Part shown: positions 4,655-6,681 of the stretch, one piece after another | Numbering within the stretch: the first letter of the stretch is position 1 | How the letters are laid out: every line of letters begins with the position of its first letter | From: Actinomycetes bacterium | GTDB taxonomy: Bacteria; Actinomycetota; Actinomycetes; Actinomycetales; Demequinaceae | Assembly: GCA_023411615.1 (NCBI GenBank) | Contig: JAEYOR010000053.1 | Coordinates: forward strand, 1-6,681 | Length of the DNA: 6,681 nt | Reading direction: 5' to 3' | The notes under the pieces: generated by a model | Told to the model about the DNA's origin: nothing | The model's database searches: none | What the model saw: the letters and a program-made list of their open reading frames with translations, nothing else | Program-made: the position numbers and the translations under genes

Positions 4655-5614
4655 CTAACGGCCAGTCTTGGGGGAGAAGTATCGGGAAATGAGGCGCGCA
4701 ATGAGGTTCAGCGCCATGACGATGAGGATGAGAACCAACGCGGCCGCCCAAGCGCGATACTCCGTGATCTCAGGCACACAGGCGATCTCAGGGTTGTTGC
4801 ACGGCTGTTCGCCCTTGCGCCACTCGGAAACGATGTAGACCGGCAGTGTCATCATGCGACCGTCGAAGAGGTTGAGGTTGTATGAGTCTGCGACCCCGAC
4901 CGCGATAAGCAGGGGCGCCGTTTCCCCGATGACACGCGCAATCGCCAATGTGACACCCGTCGTGATGCCTGCGGCGGCGGTACGTACAACAACTTTGAGG
5001 ACCGTCAGCCACTTGGGCACCCCAAGTGCATACGACGCTTCGCGAAGTTCGTTCGGTACCAACTTGAGCATCTCTTCGGTGGCGCGCACCACCACCGGAA
5101 TCATGAGAAGGGACAGCGCAACGGCGCCGACGATGCCGAGCTTGGTCCCGGGGCCCACCACAACGGCAAAGACCGCATAGGCGAACAGTCCCGCGACGAT
5201 CGAGGGAATGCCCGTCATGACGTCAACCAAGAAGGTGACGGCACGCTTGAGAGTCCCCTTGCCGTATTCCACGAGGTAAATCGCGGCGAGCAGGCCAATT
5301 GGAACCGAAATGAGTGTCGCCGCCAAGGTAATGGCGAGCGTGCCGGCGATGGCGTGCGCAATGCCGCCCTCTGGCATTCCGCCAAAGATGCCTCGCATCG
5401 ACTGGTTGAGGAAGTCGAGGTTGAACCGTGAATCACCGTTGCTGTCGACCATGAAGCGGTCGACGCCACGGCTCACCACAGTCGCCGAGAGCCACACCAA
5501 CGGGATAAGTGCAAGTGCGAAGGCGCCGTAGATCAGCACGGTCATCGCGCCATTGGCCGCTTTGCGTCGAGCTGATACCTGGCCGAAGGGAGCCGCCGTG
5601 GTCCGTGTCGCCAT
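4655..5614 (-). CDS. pstA: Phosphate ABC transporter permease PstA
   Basis: PstA forms the phosphate channel in the cytoplasmic membrane together with PstC. The protein has 319 residues. Hydrophobic segments lie at about 25-47, 87-115, 126-152, 160-178, 211-243 and 288-311, fitting six membrane helices. The EAA-type loop that contacts PstB is at REASYALGVPKWLTVLK (about 191-207). ATG 5614 is chosen because it lies one base after the pstC stop (TGACATG). A GGGAG stretch lies about nine bases upstream, inside pstC. The frame stays open 63 codons further upstream, but those residues are a non-membrane shadow of pstC. The predicted external loop before the last helix is long and carries the only two cysteines, Cys272 and Cys279, which could form a disulfide. 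Confidence 0.97.
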   Translation of the reverse strand: MATRTTAAPFGQVSARRKAANGAMTVLIYGAFALALIPLVWLSATVVSRGVDRFMVDSNGDSRFNLDFLNQSMRGIFGGMPEGGIAHAIAGTLAITLAATLISVPIGLLAAIYLVEYGKGTLKRAVTFLVDVMTGIPSIVAGLFAYAVFAVVVGPGTKLGIVGAVALSLLMIPVVVRATEEMLKLVPNELREASYALGVPKWLTVLKVVVRTAAAGITTGVTLAIARVIGETAPLLIAVGVADSYNLNLFDGRMMTLPVYIVSEWRKGEQPCNNPEIACVPEITEYRAWAAALVLILIVMALNLIARLISRYFSPKTGR

Positions 5615-5615
5615 G

Positions 5616-6620
5616 TCAGTTAGCTCCCGAGAACTCGGCCCGGCGCGACACAACCCAGCGCGCCAGCATGTTGACCAGCAGCGTGATGATGAAGAGCGCC
5701 AGCCCCATTGCGATGAGAGCGGACACGCCCGATGAGTTCGCTTCAGGGAACTGAAGTGCAATGAAGGAAGCGATCGTGTTGTGCTGACCCGACTGCAACA
5801 CATTCAGCGAGTAGGAGAGGCCAGGCGAGAGGATCATGTAGACGGCCATCGTCTCTCCCAATGCCCGCCCGAGGCCGAGCATCGTGGCGCCAATGACCCC
5901 CGAACGACCAAATGGGAACACCGCCATGCGGATCATCTCCCAGCGGGTCGCTCCCATCGCGAGCGCCGCTTCTTCGTGGAGGCGCGGAGTCTGCAGAAAC
6001 ACTTCGCGCGACACGGCAGTGATGATGGGCAACACCATGATGGCGAGCACGATGCCAGCTGACATTGCGACGCGGCCGGTCCCGGACACGGTGCCGTCTT
6101 CGCCCGGGGCAAAGAGGGGAATCCAACCAAGGACGTCAGCGAGGAACTGATAGAACGGTTGGAGAGCGGGAATCAAGACCATGGCTCCCCACAGGCCATA
6201 AACCACGGAGGGAATCGCAGCGAGGAGATCGATGAGGTACCCAAGTCCTGCGGCAAGCTTTCGCGGGGCATAGTGGGAAATGAACAGCGCGATACCGACG
6301 GACAGCGGCGTGGCGATGAGCAACGCAATCGCCGAGATCAAGACGGTGCCGAAGACCAAGAATCCGATGATCTGGATCAGGGATTCGTCTCGTTCAGGCG
6401 AAATCCACTCGACGCGTTCCGCAAGAGTGCCCGCCGAGTCCGTCACGGCGGGCCAGGCCTCAATGAGCAAGAACGTGGCAACAGCCGCCAGAGTCACGAG
6501 GATCACGGTGGCAGCGGCACCCGAAAGTCCGGCGAATACCTTGTCCGCCGACGACTCTTTGCGAGCCGTGAGCACGGATGCCTCGTCAGGGCCTACCGCG
6601 CGGTCGTGAGTGGTGGTCAC
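5616..6620 (-). CDS. pstC: Phosphate ABC transporter permease PstC
   Basis: PstC is the second membrane permease of the Pst importer. The 334-residue protein begins with a hydrophilic cytoplasmic tail of about 30 residues. Hydrophobic segments follow at about 31-53, 84-115, 125-152, 185-203, 240-265 and 298-323. The EAA loop is HEEAALAMGATRWEMIRMAVFP (215-236) with Glu217 and Gly223 in the conserved positions. LIDLLAAIPSVVYGLWG in the third segment is a strong PstC-type signature. The start is GTG 6620, with AGGGAG nine bases upstream (6635-6630). An ATG further upstream is out of frame and soon meets a stop. No promoter is visible between 6621 and the right edge, so transcription probably comes from an upstream gene, most likely pstS, outside the window. 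Confidence 0.97.
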   Translation of the reverse strand: MTTTHDRAVGPDEASVLTARKESSADKVFAGLSGAAATVILVTLAAVATFLLIEAWPAVTDSAGTLAERVEWISPERDESLIQIIGFLVFGTVLISAIALLIATPLSVGIALFISHYAPRKLAAGLGYLIDLLAAIPSVVYGLWGAMVLIPALQPFYQFLADVLGWIPLFAPGEDGTVSGTGRVAMSAGIVLAIMVLPIITAVSREVFLQTPRLHEEAALAMGATRWEMIRMAVFPFGRSGVIGATMLGLGRALGETMAVYMILSPGLSYSLNVLQSGQHNTIASFIALQFPEANSSGVSALIAMGLALFIITLLVNMLARWVVSRRAEFSGAN

Positions 6621-6650
6621 TCGCTATCGCTCCCTAGGACATGGAATGGA

Positions 6651-6681
6651 CCGGTGGTGGGGGGGCCCCCGGGGGGCCGCC
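6651..6681. other. G/C homopolymer tract at the right edge
   Basis: The last 31 bases are almost entirely G and C, with runs of seven G (6659-6665), five C (6666-6670) and six G (6671-6676). GGGGGCCCCC and CCCCCGGGGG are overlapping self-complementary blocks, so a very stable hairpin could form. The tract lies where a pstS-pstC intercistronic hairpin would be expected, but it also resembles low-complexity sequence at a contig end. I cannot tell which. Confidence 0.6.

Noticed and set aside
5615..5803. 63-residue N-terminal extension of PstA
   Set aside because: These codons lie out of frame inside the well-conserved pstC C-terminus. The residues do not resemble a PstA N-terminus, and ATG 5614 sits one base after the pstC stop.
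6621..6681. Pho-box or promoter for pstC
   Set aside because: No convincing -10/-35 pair or repeated PhoP-type motif is visible in the 61 bases before the edge. pstC probably relies on a promoter ahead of pstS, outside the window.

Overview
This window looks like ordinary core chromosome from a high-GC actinobacterium, probably of the Micrococcales type. The evidence is the GC-rich third codon positions, frequent GTG starts, and the gene order cysS-ispF-ispD-carD beside a divergent lipoprotein gene. That order matches the Mycobacterium tuberculosis order cysS1-ispF-ispD-carD-lpqE as I remember it. The genus cannot be fixed by eye. I see no mobile element, CRISPR array, RNA gene or defence-like gene, and every gene inside the window reads through intact.

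Left part (1-3175, all minus strand). carD encodes an RNA polymerase-binding transcription regulator. It is followed by ispD and ispF, two enzymes of the MEP isoprenoid pathway. Both junctions are 4-base GTGA overlaps, so the three genes form one translationally coupled unit. A 259-bp gap rich in inverted and tandem repeats then separates ispF from cysS (cysteinyl-tRNA synthetase). A good sigma-70-type promoter for cysS lies in that gap. cysS runs off the left edge and lacks roughly its last 40-50 residues.

Middle (3176-3859). A 157-bp divergent intergenic region holds several short dyads and a convincing promoter for a plus-strand lipoprotein gene, which is LpqE-like by position and architecture. 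That gene ends 50 bp from the end of the convergent pst operon. A hairpin lies in the short gap.

Right part (3860-6681, minus strand). pstC, pstA and pstB encode the two permeases and the ATPase of the high-affinity phosphate ABC transporter. They are packed with gaps of 1 and 15 bp. pstS, the phosphate-binding protein gene normally upstream of pstC, is not in the window and would be expected beyond the right edge. The last 30 bases are an extreme G/C homopolymer tract that may be a real hairpin or a contig-end artefact.

I found no new biological system. The points most worth checking are: CarD carries glutamate where the mycobacterial protein has the RNA polymerase-contacting Arg47; the ispF-cysS gap is crowded with GAACCG/CGGTTC inverted repeats, one palindrome abutting the cysS -35 box; and PstA has a lone pair of cysteines in a predicted external loop.
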